64,000 nt of DNA from Polynucleobacter sp. JS-JIR-II-50 (GTDB lineage Bacteria; Pseudomonadota; Gammaproteobacteria; Burkholderiales; Burkholderiaceae). The translations under genes were made by a program, and so were the position numbers. This document shows positions 28,918 through 38,852 of this stretch, in pieces (positions within the stretch are counted from its first letter, which is position 1; each line of letters starts with the position of its first letter). The notes under the pieces were generated by a model. It searched no databases. It was not told the origin of the DNA and saw nothing but the letters and a program-made list of their open reading frames with translations. Where the stretch lies: the NCBI RefSeq assembly GCF_018687895.1, contig NZ_CP061307.1, positions 1,571,948-1,635,947 of the forward strand. Reading direction: 5' to 3'.

Positions 28918-28933
28918 GTGTATTCACTTTGTG

Positions 28934-28952
28934 CCGTCAGAAGGCCTGACGG
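28934..28952 (-). promoter_or_regulatory. Hairpin in the rpsA leader
   Basis: Minus strand: CCGTCAG and CTGACGG form a perfect 7-bp stem with a 5-base loop ending 16 bases before the rpsA ATG. No T run follows, so it is not a terminator. It sits next to the ribosome site and could take part in S1 autoregulation. Confidence 0.5.
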
Positions 28953-28960
28953 GTTAGATT

Positions 28961-29017
28961 AAAAAAGTCTTCAAGAAACACGCTAATGAAAAGTCGCGTT
29001 GTGGAGTTTCTTAAGAC
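28961..29017 (-). terminator. Terminator or attenuator between cmk and rpsA
   Basis: Minus strand: GTCTTAAGAAAC pairs with GTTTCTTGAAGAC (one bulged base). Inside the loop ACGC and GCGT can pair further. TTTTTTAA follows. It would end the aro-cmk transcript before rpsA. Confidence 0.7.
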
Positions 29018-29053
29018 ACCAAAAACTACTACCTACAGCTAACTACTTACAAA

Positions 29054-29716
29054 CTAGGCGATTGTTGATTGATACCAATCTAAAACCGCCTTAACTGCTT
29101 GATCTATCGACAAATCTGATGTTTCAAGCACTTTTGCACCATCTGCAACTAACAAGGGTGCGGTACCTCGACTACTGTCTCTGGCATCACGCTCCTGCAA
29201 ATCTTGCAGCAAGTCTTCAAGTTTAGCAGAAATTCCCTTAGCTATCAATTGCTTATAGCGACGCTCGGCTCTGGCGGCAGCTGTTGCAGTCAAGAAAACC
29301 TTTAAAACAGCATCCGGGAATATGACACTGGCCATATCCCTACCATCGGCTACCAGCCCCGGAGATTGGCGAAAACTGCGCTGCAGACCCACTAAAGCAG
29401 ATCTCACCTCAGGGTGGATGGCTAAAGCAGAGGCTCTTAATCCCATGCTTTCTGTACGAATAGCATCCGTTACATCCTCGCCATTCAGAAAAATCTGCCT
29501 ATTTTTGAATGAAATCAATAACTTAGGAACCAAAAGGCCTAATTCTGGGCCATTTTTAACGTCAATTCCCTGTTTTTCGCTTGCTAAAGCAACCAAACGA
29601 TAGAGGGCGCCGCTATCCAAGTAATGGAATCCCAACTTTTCAGCAATAAGAGAAGCAACTGTCCCCTTGCCTGAAGCGGTGGGTCCGTCAATTGCAATGA
29701 CTGGTGGAAGGTTCAT
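29054..29716 (-). CDS. cmk: Cytidylate kinase
   Basis: 220 residues. Phosphorylates CMP and dCMP. The P-loop is [12 protein letters not shown], followed by [15 protein letters not shown], then [13 protein letters not shown] and [13 protein letters not shown] in the lid and base-binding regions. The ATG at 29716 gives a normal N-terminus; a longer start at 29788 would overlap aroA by 58 bases and add non-family residues. No clear ribosome site precedes it. It sits between aroA and rpsA, a widespread order. Confidence 0.94.
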   Translation of the reverse strand: MNLPPVIAIDGPTASGKGTVASLIAEKLGFHYLDSGALYRLVALASEKQGIDVKNGPELGLLVPKLLISFKNRQIFLNGEDVTDAIRTESMGLRASALAIHPEVRSALVGLQRSFRQSPGLVADGRDMASVIFPDAVLKVFLTATAAARAERRYKQLIAKGISAKLEDLLQDLQERDARDSSRGTAPLLVADGAKVLETSDLSIDQAVKAVLDWYQSTIA

Positions 29717-29730
29717 CAGTAGCGCCGGAC

Positions 29731-31062
29731 TTAACTGACTACTTTCGCAAATTCCGCGAAATAGGTGGGGAAGGTTTTTGCTACGCAATTCGGATCATTG
29801 ATCTTGAGTGTATTTGGACCAAACGCAGCGAGCGAGAAGCACATCGCCATGCGATGGTCATCATACGTATCGATCCCCTCGCTTGGAGACTTCCAATCAC
29901 TTTGAGAGGTGGGGGCTTGTACAACGATGTAATCAGCGCCCTCTTCTACGATCGCACCAACCTTTTTTAACTCTTTAGCCATTGCAGCAATGCGATCGGT
30001 TTCTTTCACTCGCCAGCTAGCAATGCTATTCAAGCGCGTTGGGCCTTCTGCGAATAATGCAGCAATAGCCAGTGTCATCGCCGCATCTGGAATTTCAGTG
30101 CAATCCATTGTGATCCCATTGAGTTTGCCGTTGGCATTTGTCACACCAGACACTTCAATCCAATCTTCACCAGCATTAATCTTTGCGCCCATTAGTGCAA
30201 GCGCATCGGCAAATGCCACATCGCCTTGAATACTATCTTTGCCAACACCTAACACCTTAAGTGGGCCACCACCTATGGCGCCTAGAGCCAAAAAGTAGGA
30301 AGCAGAAGAAGCGTCACCCTCTACCGACAGCTGACCAGGACTCTTGTAAACGGCATCAGAATGTTTTGCAGGAATAATGAATGACTGTTTATCAGGGCAA
30401 GCAACCGTTACGCCAAAGCGCGCCATCAACTTCAATGTGATATCGATGTACGGACGTGAGATAAGCTCACCAATCACTTCAATACGCACCGGCTCTATCG
30501 CAACCAAAGGCAAAGCCATGAGCAATGCAGTTAGAAATTGACTAGATACATCGCCACGCACTTTAACGACATCTTTAATCTGAATCGCTGCTGCTGATAT
30601 TTTGATCGGTGGATAACCTTCTGCTAATTCATAGTCGATTTTTGCGCCCACTTGACGCAAACCATCCACCAAATCACGTATTGGTCTCTCATGCATACGC
30701 GCAACACCAGATAAGCGGTAATTGCCACCCTGCATTGCAAGCGCGGCAGTTAAGGGACGAATCGCAGTACCTGCATTACCCATAAACAAATCGGCTTCAC
30801 GCACGGGGAATTGACCGCCACAACCCTCTACTACACAGGTATTGTTTCCCTGATCAGTGACTGATAAACCCAATTTGCGCAAAGCATTGCGCATGACCTG
30901 AGTGTCATCCGCATCCAATAGGTTCTTGAGGGTAGTTGTGCCAGAAGAAAGGGCTGCAAGTAGCAATGCCCGATTCGAAATACTCTTAGACCCCGGCAAA
31001 ACAATCGAGCCCTGGGCTCGCTTGAATGGACCAATACTAATATCTGGCAATCCACTCATCAA
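29731..31062 (-). CDS. aroA: 3-phosphoshikimate 1-carboxyvinyltransferase (EPSP synthase)
   Basis: 443 residues. Joins phosphoenolpyruvate to shikimate 3-phosphate. Signature segments are [18 protein letters not shown] near the N-terminus, [15 protein letters not shown], and the C-terminal [14 protein letters not shown] and [13 protein letters not shown]. The GNAGTA-R-P motif is the class I type. It overlaps tyrA by 4 bases, and two adjacent ATGs give alternative starts one codon apart. Confidence 0.97.
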   Translation of the reverse strand: MMSGLPDISIGPFKRAQGSIVLPGSKSISNRALLLAALSSGTTTLKNLLDADDTQVMRNALRKLGLSVTDQGNNTCVVEGCGGQFPVREADLFMGNAGTAIRPLTAALAMQGGNYRLSGVARMHERPIRDLVDGLRQVGAKIDYELAEGYPPIKISAAAIQIKDVVKVRGDVSSQFLTALLMALPLVAIEPVRIEVIGELISRPYIDITLKLMARFGVTVACPDKQSFIIPAKHSDAVYKSPGQLSVEGDASSASYFLALGAIGGGPLKVLGVGKDSIQGDVAFADALALMGAKINAGEDWIEVSGVTNANGKLNGITMDCTEIPDAAMTLAIAALFAEGPTRLNSIASWRVKETDRIAAMAKELKKVGAIVEEGADYIVVQAPTSQSDWKSPSEGIDTYDDHRMAMCFSLAAFGPNTLKINDPNCVAKTFPTYFAEFAKVVS

Positions 31063-31940
31063 AGCACATCCAAGTCTTGACGTGCTTTACTCGCCTTATT
31101 GAATAATTTTTCCAATCCAGGACCATCGTTCTCAGCAATCAGTTTACGCATGTGACTCACAATCAACAGATACTGATCCAACTCTTTCAGAATTGCGGTG
31201 CGATTACCTAAGCAAATGTCGCGCCACATCTCTGGGCTGGATGCAGCAATGCGCGTAAAATCTTTAAAGCCGGCACCAACATGGCTCAACTTTTGCTCGG
31301 CATCTTCTGAGTTCACCACGCTAGCCATTAAGGCATATGACAAGAGGTGCGGAAGATGGGATACGGCCGCATAAATCGCATCGTGCTGAACAACGCCAAT
31401 CTTTTTCACTTCAGAGCCAACACTCTCCCAGAAGCCAGCAATCAAAGCCGTGTCCTCAGGTGAGTTCTCTTGTAATGGGCAAATGATGGTTTGCTTTCCC
31501 TGAAATAAATCCGCTTTAGCAGCACTTGCTCCATGCTGAGCCCCACCAGCAATCGGATGCGCTGGTACAAATTGACAAGCCTTCTTGCCCAACACCTCTT
31601 TGGCAGCCAGGATGACATCACCCTTAGTGCTTCCAGCATCACTAATCATAGTGCGAGGCTCAAGATGAGGCTCCATCACCTCAAAGGCAGCTCGCATTTG
31701 AGCTACTGGCACGCAAAGGACAATCACATCAGATTGTTTTGCCGCTTCAACCAAATCAACCACACCATCAATCGCACCCATCTTTTGCGCTTGATCTAAA
31801 TTTTCTTTGCTACGACCAACACCCAATACCTTAGTAACCACACCGGCTTTTTTGAGTGCCAAACCTAAAGACGCACCAATCAAACCAACACCAACGATGG
31901 TGACAGTGCCGTAATTGCTTGCTGGATTAATGATGGTCAT
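31059..31940 (-). CDS. tyrA: Prephenate/arogenate dehydrogenase
   Basis: 293 residues. NAD(P)-dependent oxidative decarboxylation leading to tyrosine. The Rossmann motif [20 protein letters not shown], the conserved [29 protein letters not shown] with catalytic His, and [13 protein letters not shown] are visible. No chorismate mutase domain is fused to it; the mutase is on pheA. ATGA-type 4-base overlaps with hisC upstream and aroA downstream. Confidence 0.95.
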   Translation of the reverse strand: MTIINPASNYGTVTIVGVGLIGASLGLALKKAGVVTKVLGVGRSKENLDQAQKMGAIDGVVDLVEAAKQSDVIVLCVPVAQMRAAFEVMEPHLEPRTMISDAGSTKGDVILAAKEVLGKKACQFVPAHPIAGGAQHGASAAKADLFQGKQTIICPLQENSPEDTALIAGFWESVGSEVKKIGVVQHDAIYAAVSHLPHLLSYALMASVVNSEDAEQKLSHVGAGFKDFTRIAASSPEMWRDICLGNRTAILKELDQYLLIVSHMRKLIAENDGPGLEKLFNKASKARQDLDVL

Positions 31941-33055
31941 TTAAGAATATCTTTTAAGGCAACAATAAAAGCCGCATTTTCTTCCGGCAAGCCAATAGAA
32001 ATGCGTAACCATTGCGGCAAGCCATAGTTACCGACTGGGCGAACAATAATGCCGCGCTTGAGTAACTCCAAATTGATGCGAGCACCCGCCTGGTCATCAT
32101 CACCTACTCTTACTAAGACAAAGTTGCCCGCTGACGGCAAATATTGCAAGCCCAATTCATCAAACGCCTTGGTAAGCTGCCCGTAGCCTGCGCGGTTTAA
32201 CTCAAATCCTTGCTGCAAGAATGCTTTGTCTTGAAAAGCTGCGATCGCCGCCGCCTGCGCAAGACTATTTACATTAAATGGCTGACGAATACGATTTAAA
32301 AGATCAGTTAAGTGCGGCTGAGCTACACCGTAACCAATACGCAAGCCAGCAAGACCATACGCTTTAGAGAAACTGCGCGACAAAATCATATTTGGGAAAC
32401 GCTTCACCCAAGCAATCGCATCGTAGCGCTGCTCTGGGGTGAGGTATTCGTTATAAGCCTCATCAAGAACCACCACCACATGTGATGGCACTGCAAGCAA
32501 AAAGTCTTCAATCTCTTTAGCTGTAAGGTAACTACCTGTAGGATTATTTGGGTTAGCTACAAAGACTAACTTGGCTTTATCTCCGGATGCTTTAATCGCC
32601 GCCAACATGGCTGGTAGATCGTGCCCATAAATATCCGTAGCAGCCACTTCAATTGCCCTGGCGCCAACGGCCTGGGTAGCCAGAGGATAAACAGCAAAAG
32701 CATGCTTTGAGAAGATCACTTCATCGCCCGCTTGCGCCACTGCACGCGCAGCCAACTCCAAAATATCGTTACTGCCGTTGCCCAAGGTGATCCAATCTGT
32801 TGGTACACCCAATCGATCAGCTAAAACATTCTTTAGCTCAAAACCATTGGAATCTGGGTAGCGACCTAAGTCACCTGCAGCCTTGAGCATGGCATCTTGT
32901 GCGGACTTTGGCATACCCAATGGATTTTCATTGGAAGCCAGCTTCACAATTTTATTTTCATCAAGGCCATACTCACGCGCAACTTCGCTGATAGGGCGAC
33001 CACCAACATAAGGGGCGATCGCATGAATATGTTTTAAGCCAATCTTAGAAGTCAT
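31937..33055 (-). CDS. hisC: Histidinol-phosphate aminotransferase family protein
   Basis: 372 residues. Fold type I PLP enzyme. It begins with a typical HisC region (IAPYVGGRPISEVAREYGL and KLASNENPLGMP), has NPNNPTGSYLT, and the PLP Lys is in SRSFSKAYGLAGLRIGY. In Burkholderiales this copy between pheA and tyrA is the HisC2/aromatic type that can transaminate phenylpyruvate and hydroxyphenylpyruvate as well. Whether it serves histidine, aromatic synthesis or both cannot be read from the sequence. Confidence 0.93.
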   Translation of the reverse strand: MTSKIGLKHIHAIAPYVGGRPISEVAREYGLDENKIVKLASNENPLGMPKSAQDAMLKAAGDLGRYPDSNGFELKNVLADRLGVPTDWITLGNGSNDILELAARAVAQAGDEVIFSKHAFAVYPLATQAVGARAIEVAATDIYGHDLPAMLAAIKASGDKAKLVFVANPNNPTGSYLTAKEIEDFLLAVPSHVVVVLDEAYNEYLTPEQRYDAIAWVKRFPNMILSRSFSKAYGLAGLRIGYGVAQPHLTDLLNRIRQPFNVNSLAQAAAIAAFQDKAFLQQGFELNRAGYGQLTKAFDELGLQYLPSAGNFVLVRVGDDDQAGARINLELLKRGIIVRPVGNYGLPQWLRISIGLPEENAAFIVALKDILK

Positions 33056-33109
33056 TCGAGCTTTACTAATTTATTTACTAATACGAAGTTAGTTACAGTT
33101 AATTTTTGA

Positions 33110-34189
33110 TTAAGTAGAGTGAGGGTAAGAACCAAGGTTCTTATAGAAAGCTGCAACCCCTTTTAACTCCTCAAGCGCCTTCACTACTTTCGCATCATCT
33201 GCATGGCCAGCAATATCAATGTAAAAGTGATACTCCCAAGTACCTTTACGTGCAGGACGCGATTCAAAGCGATTCATGGATACACCATGCTTTGCTAAAG
33301 GCGCCAATAAGCGATGGACGGCGCCAGGCTGATTATCAACAGAGAGCACCAAAGAGGTCTGGTCTTTACCGGTTGGCTGGCAGGCATAGTTACCGACCAC
33401 AACAAAACGGGTGCGATTATGCGGATCATCCTGAATCTGTGCAGCCACTGATTGCAAACCATAAGCTTCTTGAGCGGGATCGCCAGCGATCGCCGCTAAG
33501 GTAGGATCACTTGCCGCCATGCGAGCTGCTTCCGCGTTACTGCTCACTGCTTGACGCTTTAATTGTGGAGCGTGCACACTTAACCATTGCTGGCACTGAG
33601 CCAATGCTTGAGCGTGGGCACAAACGGTAGTTACACCATCAAGCTTGCCACTCTTGGTTAATAGATGATGACGAATTGGCAATACGACTTCGCCACTGAT
33701 ACGCATAGAAGAGTCCAGCAATAAATCTAATGTGCGAGAAATCGCACCTTCACTAGAATTCTCAACAGGCACTACGCCAAATTGTGCCGCACCCTTCTCT
33801 ACTGCTTTAAAAACCTCATCCAAACTGGCACAAGGCAAGCCAGCGATGGAATGTCCAAAATAAGTCTGTGCAGCTTGCTCAGAAAATGTTCCGACTGGGC
33901 CAAGGTAAGCAATGGTTTGGCGGGCTTCCAAAGCCCTGCATGCAGACATTACTTCTCGCCAGATGGCAGCAATCCCGTCTGGAAGTAATGGGCCTTTATT
34001 AATTTCTTGAAGACGCGCTACAACTTGACGCTCACGCTCAGGACGAAAGACTGGTGAAGAGAAGCCACCTTTGACATGACCCACTTCTTGCGCTGCTTGT
34101 GCACGCTGAGTAAGCAAATCCAAAATCTGCGCATCGAGCGCATCAATTTTTTCCCGCAAGGGAGCTAAGCGCTGTTCTTCAGTACTCAT
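33110..34189 (-). CDS. pheA: Bifunctional chorismate mutase/prephenate dehydratase
   Basis: 359 residues in three parts. The AroQ chorismate mutase covers about 1-90 (LREKIDALDAQILDLLTQRAQ). The prephenate dehydratase covers about 92-270 (TIAYLGPVGTFSEQAAQTYFG, GVVPVENSSEGAISRTLD). The C-terminal ACT domain covers about 275-355 (TSLVLSVDNQPGAVHRLLAPLA, ESRPARKGTWEYHFYIDI) and is the expected phenylalanine feedback site. Start and stop share one base with serC (TAATG), indicating coupled translation. Confidence 0.97.
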   Translation of the reverse strand: MSTEEQRLAPLREKIDALDAQILDLLTQRAQAAQEVGHVKGGFSSPVFRPERERQVVARLQEINKGPLLPDGIAAIWREVMSACRALEARQTIAYLGPVGTFSEQAAQTYFGHSIAGLPCASLDEVFKAVEKGAAQFGVVPVENSSEGAISRTLDLLLDSSMRISGEVVLPIRHHLLTKSGKLDGVTTVCAHAQALAQCQQWLSVHAPQLKRQAVSSNAEAARMAASDPTLAAIAGDPAQEAYGLQSVAAQIQDDPHNRTRFVVVGNYACQPTGKDQTSLVLSVDNQPGAVHRLLAPLAKHGVSMNRFESRPARKGTWEYHFYIDIAGHADDAKVVKALEELKGVAAFYKNLGSYPHST

Positions 34190-35286
34190 TAAGCCCGCCT
34201 TTCAAAGTCGCGCATAAATTCAATTAAGGCTTTTACACCTTCAATAGGCATTGCGTTATAGATGCTGGCACGCATACCGCCTGCAGCTTTGTGGCCGCGT
34301 AAGGCAACCAAGCCAGCCGCGTTCGATTGCGCCAAAAACTCTGCATTCAGATTCTCATCTTTTAAGAAGAAAGTCACGTTCATACGTGAGCGATATTCCT
34401 TGGTGACACGATTCTCATACAAGCTGCTTTGATCTAAAAAGTTATAAAGTAAATCGGCTTTTTCTTGATTATGCTTTTCAATGGCTTTCACTCCGCCTTG
34501 CTTAAGCAACCACTTAAAGCCTAGGCCAGCCATATAAATCGAAAATGTCGGCGGCGTATTGATCATCGACTGAGTATTAGCTTGCACAGCCCAATCCCAA
34601 ATTGTGGGAGTAATGCCCATGCTGTGACCAATTAAGTCCTTACGCACAATCACAATGGTCACACCAGAGGGGCCAATATTCTTTTGCGCACCACCAAACC
34701 AAACGGCGCACTTGTTTACATCCATCTCTTTAGAAAGAATATTGCTCGAGATATCCGCAACCAGTGGAACATCACCAACATCCGGCACGGCTGGGAACTC
34801 AACACCACCAATCGTTTCATTTGCGCAATAGAGAACATAAGCAGCATCGCTTGATAACTTCCAAGTTGACCTTGCGGGAATCGTATTGAATTTTTCTGCT
34901 GCTGAAGAGGCGACTAAATTTGCAATGCCGTACTTCTGCGCTTCTTTATACGATTTTTCTGACCATACGCCGGTAACGATGTAATCTGCCTTCGGCCCAT
35001 TCTTAGCTAAAGGCATCAGATTCATGGGGATGGCTGCATTTTGCCCAAGGCCACCACCTTGTAAAAGCAAAATTTCATAACTATCAGGAATACTCATGAG
35101 GGTGCGCAAATCTTGCACCACCTCTTCATAGAGAGCCATAAACTCTTTGCCGCGATGGCTGACCTCCATGACACTAGCACCGAGTCCACGCCAATTGAGC
35201 ATTTCATCGGCAGCCTGCTTCAGCACCTCTTCAGGCAAAGTAGCAGGCCCCGCAGCGAAATTGAAAATGCGGCGGTCAAAAGTCAT
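34189..35286 (-). CDS. serC: Phosphoserine aminotransferase
   Basis: 365 residues. PLP enzyme in serine and pyridoxal phosphate synthesis. The N-terminus IFNFAAGPATLPEEVLKQA, GGGLGQNAAIPMNL, and the PLP Lys region WFGGAQKNIGPSGVTIVIV are diagnostic, as is the C-terminal ALRGHKAAGGMRASIYNAMP. It follows gyrA after 26 bases and begins the amino acid part of the supraoperon. Confidence 0.97.
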   Translation of the reverse strand: MTFDRRIFNFAAGPATLPEEVLKQAADEMLNWRGLGASVMEVSHRGKEFMALYEEVVQDLRTLMSIPDSYEILLLQGGGLGQNAAIPMNLMPLAKNGPKADYIVTGVWSEKSYKEAQKYGIANLVASSAAEKFNTIPARSTWKLSSDAAYVLYCANETIGGVEFPAVPDVGDVPLVADISSNILSKEMDVNKCAVWFGGAQKNIGPSGVTIVIVRKDLIGHSMGITPTIWDWAVQANTQSMINTPPTFSIYMAGLGFKWLLKQGGVKAIEKHNQEKADLLYNFLDQSSLYENRVTKEYRSRMNVTFFLKDENLNAEFLAQSNAAGLVALRGHKAAGGMRASIYNAMPIEGVKALIEFMRDFERRA

Positions 35287-35304
35287 GATGTGGCCTAGTC
35301 TAAA

Positions 35305-35324
35305 GGTGACGCTTAAGCGTCACC
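35305..35324 (-). terminator. Perfect hairpin across the gyrA stop codon
   Basis: A 20-base perfect palindrome: GGTGACGC and GCGTCACC pair around TTAA, which contains the gyrA stop. On the minus strand it is followed by TTTAGAC, a short T run, so it may be a weak or partial terminator before serC. Confidence 0.5.
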
Positions 35325-38027
35325 TACCGTATCGTCATTAGAGTCGGTTGTTGGATCAGCAGATACATCACCTTCTTCTGCGCTATCAACATCAACTTCT
35401 TCATCCGAATCGCTCTCAGCAATACGCTGTAAGCCTGACAAGCGAGTGCCTTCATCAACGTTGATCAAAGTGACGCCTTGAGTAGCTCGTCCCATTTCAC
35501 GAATTTCAGAAACACGAGTACGTACCAAAATGCCACCGGTAGTAATCAGCATGATTTGATCTTCTGGCGATACCAGAGCAGCAGCAACTACTTTGCCGTT
35601 ACGCTCTGAAGTCTGAATGGCAATCATGCCCTTTGTGCCGCGACCATGACGTGTGTATTCAGCGATTGGCGTACGCTTACCGTAACCATTCTCTGTAGCT
35701 GTCAATACGCTGCTTGGAATTGCAATGCCGTTCGCATCAACCACAGCCGCTTGAGCGCCTTCCGCAGCTTCTGCTGGAGCAACCAACATAGCGATCACTT
35801 GATGACCTTCGCCTAAGTTCATGCCACGCACTCCGCGTGCGGTACGACCCATTGGACGAACATCATTCTCGTCAAAGCGCACTGCTTTACCGGCGTCAGA
35901 GAACAACATAACGTCGTGCTGACCATCAGTAATCGCCGCACCAACTAAGAAGTCGTTTTCATTCAAATCAACCGCAATGATGCCAGCCTTACGTGGGTTA
36001 GAGAAGTCAGACAAGCGCGTCTTCTTCACAGTGCCCAAGCTAGTTGCCATAAAGACATAATGATCATCCTGATAACCCTTGATCGGGAGAATCACAGTGA
36101 TCTTCTCGCCTTCAATCAGCGGGAACATGTTGACAATTGGCTTGCCACGAGAGGTGCGACTACCTTGCGGCACCTCCCAAACTTTGAGCCAATACATGCG
36201 GCCGCGATCGGAGAAGCACAAAATAATGTCATGCGTGTTAGCAACGAAGAGCGTGTCAATCCAATCTTCATTTTTAGTAGCTGCAGCTTGTTTGCCACGT
36301 CCACCGCGTTTTTGCGCACGATACTCGCTCAGAGGCTGACTCTTCATGTAACCAGTGTTAGAAAGAGTCACCACCATATCTTGAGGTGTAATCAAATCTT
36401 CCGTAAAGAGTTCTGTTGCATTCATTTCAATGAATGAGCGACGACCTGTATCACCACCAGCGATACCAAATTCCGCTTGAACTTCCTTCAACTCAGATTC
36501 AATCACTTGAGTTACACGCTCTGGCTTTGCTAACAAATCAAGTAAGTCAGAAATCTCCGACATCACTTCTTTGTATTCGTTAACAATCTTATCTTGCTCT
36601 AAACCAGTCAAGCGTTGCAAACGCATTTGCAAAATTTCTTGCGCCTGACTATCAGAGAGGCGATACAAACCAGTAGTTTGCATACCGTACTCAGGCAACA
36701 ATCCTTCTGGACGATAGGCATTACGGCCGCCTGGCGTATCAGTCTCAGCGCGCGCCAACATCTCACGCACCATCGATGAATCCCAAGCTTTGCCCATCAA
36801 CTCTTGTTTCGCAATGACAGGGTTCGCTGCAGCTTTAATAATCGCAATGAACTCATCAATGTTTGCTAACGCAACAGCCAAACCTTCTAAAACGTGACCA
36901 CGATCACGTGCTTTGCGTAATTCAAAAATGGTACGACGTGTAACTACTTCACGACGATGCTGCAAGAAGTACTCAAGCATTTGCTTCAAGTTCAACAAGC
37001 GCGGCTGGTTATCTACCAGGGCCACCATGTTCATACCAAAGTTATCTTGTAGTTGAGTGCTCTTATACAAATTATTGAGAACAACTTCAGGCACTTCGCC
37101 GCGCTTCAATTCAATAACAACGCGCATACCAGATTTATCTGATTCATCACGCAAATCAGAAATGCCTTCTACTTTTTTCTCATTCACCAACTCAGCGATA
37201 CGCTCGAGCAAGTTCTTTTTATTTACTTGGTATGGCAACTCGTCAACGATGATGGCTTGACGCGCGCCCTTATCCAAATCTTCAAAGTGAGTTTTGGCAC
37301 GCATGACCACACGGCCACGGCCAGTGCGATAACCCTCGCGAACGCCTTGAACACCATAAATAATGCCGGCGGTCGGAAAATCCGGGGCTGGAATGATCTC
37401 AATGAGCTCATCAATCGTGCATTCTGGGTTGTGCAGCACGTGTAAACAGGCTGTAACCACCTCATCCAGGTTATGAGGAGGAATGTTGGTTGCCATGCCT
37501 ACAGCAATGCCAGAACTGCCATTTATGAGCAAATTAGGCACTTTGGCAGGCAGAATCAGAGGTTCTTTCTCGCTACCGTCGTAATTTGGCCCAAAATCGA
37601 CTGTTTCCTTGTCCAAATCGGCCAAAAGCTCATGAGCGATCTTGCGCAGGCGGATCTCGGTATACCGCATCGCAGCAGCGTTATCGCCGTCTACGGAGCC
37701 AAAGTTACCCTGCCCATCAACCAGCATATAGCGCAGAGAGAAATCCTGGGCCATCCGAACGATCGTGTCATACACCGCAGAATCACCGTGCGGATGGTAT
37801 TTACCGATTACATCGCCAACTATACGGGCAGATTTTTTGTAAGCTCGGTTCCAATCGTTGTTTAATTCATACATAGCGAATAAGACCCGGCGGTGAACCG
37901 GTTTGAGGCCATCACGCACGTCTGGCAGGGCTCTGCCGACGATGACACTCATTGCGTAGTCCAAATAGGACCGCCGCATTTCGTCTTCGAGGGATATTGG
38001 TAGTGTTTCTTTAGCGGCTTGTTCCAT
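35313..38027 (-). CDS. gyrA: DNA gyrase subunit A
   Basis: 904 residues. Cuts and rejoins DNA for ATP-driven negative supercoiling with GyrB. The catalytic Tyr is in [13 protein letters not shown]. The quinolone region reads [15 protein letters not shown] with the drug-sensitive Ser and Asp. The GyrA box QKRGGRGKQ distinguishes it from ParC. Six C-terminal beta-pinwheel blades follow. The last 32 residues are strongly acidic ([18 protein letters not shown]). An extended -10 box stands 6 bases before the ATG, with no ribosome site. Leads into serC. Confidence 0.97.
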   Translation of the reverse strand: MEQAAKETLPISLEDEMRRSYLDYAMSVIVGRALPDVRDGLKPVHRRVLFAMYELNNDWNRAYKKSARIVGDVIGKYHPHGDSAVYDTIVRMAQDFSLRYMLVDGQGNFGSVDGDNAAAMRYTEIRLRKIAHELLADLDKETVDFGPNYDGSEKEPLILPAKVPNLLINGSSGIAVGMATNIPPHNLDEVVTACLHVLHNPECTIDELIEIIPAPDFPTAGIIYGVQGVREGYRTGRGRVVMRAKTHFEDLDKGARQAIIVDELPYQVNKKNLLERIAELVNEKKVEGISDLRDESDKSGMRVVIELKRGEVPEVVLNNLYKSTQLQDNFGMNMVALVDNQPRLLNLKQMLEYFLQHRREVVTRRTIFELRKARDRGHVLEGLAVALANIDEFIAIIKAAANPVIAKQELMGKAWDSSMVREMLARAETDTPGGRNAYRPEGLLPEYGMQTTGLYRLSDSQAQEILQMRLQRLTGLEQDKIVNEYKEVMSEISDLLDLLAKPERVTQVIESELKEVQAEFGIAGGDTGRRSFIEMNATELFTEDLITPQDMVVTLSNTGYMKSQPLSEYRAQKRGGRGKQAAATKNEDWIDTLFVANTHDIILCFSDRGRMYWLKVWEVPQGSRTSRGKPIVNMFPLIEGEKITVILPIKGYQDDHYVFMATSLGTVKKTRLSDFSNPRKAGIIAVDLNENDFLVGAAITDGQHDVMLFSDAGKAVRFDENDVRPMGRTARGVRGMNLGEGHQVIAMLVAPAEAAEGAQAAVVDANGIAIPSSVLTATENGYGKRTPIAEYTRHGRGTKGMIAIQTSERNGKVVAAALVSPEDQIMLITTGGILVRTRVSEIREMGRATQGVTLINVDEGTRLSGLQRIAESDSDEEVDVDSAEEGDVSADPTTDSNDDTVGDA

Positions 38028-38033
38028 CTAGAA

Positions 38034-38042
38034 ATAATATCA
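38034..38042 (-). promoter_or_regulatory. Extended -10 promoter element of gyrA
   Basis: Minus strand TGATATTAT fits TG-N-TATNNT with its last base 6 bases before the gyrA ATG. No -35 hexamer and no Shine-Dalgarno sequence are visible. Confidence 0.4.
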
Positions 38043-38186
38043 TTTTGATGACAGGTAGGCCCTATGCTAAGATTCTGTCAGTTTGTACGAAATTGAGATG
38101 TGTCGCTTTGCAGTTTTTGCATCAAGGTAGGGCGAATTACATTTAAGTTTGACTTTAATTAAAAAAGAGATTTTTGAGGACTAAAA

Positions 38187-38756
38187 ATGAACAAAACCCT
38201 AAGAGTGTTGCTCGCTTCTGTTATTACTGTTTCTGCTACTGCAGCAATGGCTTCTGATAACTGGCAAAACGGCGATGGCGCCCTAAACTGGAAAAACGGC
38301 GATGGCACATTGTGCTGGCGCGATAGCAACTGGACACCTGCTACTGCAGCTAAAGGTTGTGACGGTGCGTTAGTTGCTGCTGCTGCTGCTGGCGTTAGCC
38401 AAAGCAAGATTACTTTGCAAGCTGACACACTTTATGACTTCAACAAGTCTGACTTGAAACCAGAAGGTAAAGCTACTTTGGACAAGATCGCTGCTGATTT
38501 GAGCAAGATCAAGTTAGAAGTAATCATCGCTGTTGGTAACACTGACAGCGTTGGTACAGATGCATACAACATGGCCCTCGGTCAGCGTCGTGCGCAATCT
38601 GTTAAGACATACCTCGTAAGCAAGGGTGTTGACGGTAGCCGTATCTACACAGAATCTAAAGGCAAGAGCAATCCAGTTGCATCAAATGCAACTGCTGAAG
38701 GCCGCGCTAAGAACCGCCGTACTGACATCGAAGTTGTTGGTACAGCAGCTAAGTAA
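38187..38756 (+). CDS. OmpA family outer membrane protein
   Basis: 189 residues. A signal peptide ending SATAAMA is followed by a short repeat-rich linker and a C-terminal OmpA/MotB peptidoglycan-binding domain (about 85-185). The linker holds three 9-residue units starting NW/NW/CW (NWQNGDGAL, NWKNGDGTL, CWRDSNWTP). The OmpA domain shows LYDFNKSDLKPEGKATLDKI, GNTDSVGTDAYNMALGQRRAQSV and the Asp/Arg ligands in NRRTDIEV. It lacks the 8-stranded barrel of E. coli OmpA. TGAGGA precedes the ATG. Codon use looks highly biased, as for an abundant protein. Divergent from gyrA. Confidence 0.93.
   Translation: MNKTLRVLLASVITVSATAAMASDNWQNGDGALNWKNGDGTLCWRDSNWTPATAAKGCDGALVAAAAAGVSQSKITLQADTLYDFNKSDLKPEGKATLDKIAADLSKIKLEVIIAVGNTDSVGTDAYNMALGQRRAQSVKTYLVSKGVDGSRIYTESKGKSNPVASNATAEGRAKNRRTDIEVVGTAAK
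38259..38306 (+). repeat. Tandem repeat inside the OmpA-family gene
   Basis: Two 21-base units differing by one base (AACTGG-C/A-AAAACGGCGATGGC) start 27 bases apart, so the repeat period is nine codons. A third, diverged unit follows at the protein level. Confidence 0.8.
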
Positions 38757-38770
38757 TTCACTTTACTTGT

Positions 38771-38801
38771 AAAAAAGCCCGCTTCTAGCGGGCTTTTTTA
38801 T
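38771..38801 (+). terminator. Terminator of the OmpA-family gene
   Basis: AAAAAGCCCGCT and AGCGGGCTTTTT pair around a 3-base loop, with the T run as part of the stem, 15 bases after the stop. Confidence 0.9.
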
Positions 38802-38852
38802 TTCCGCTATATTCATAGACTTCTCCAATAGCCTCACTATTAGCCCATCCAT

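Noticed and set aside
29717..29788. Longer N-terminus for cmk
   Set aside because: It would overlap the aroA 3' end by 58 bases and precede a complete P-loop domain that starts normally at 29716.
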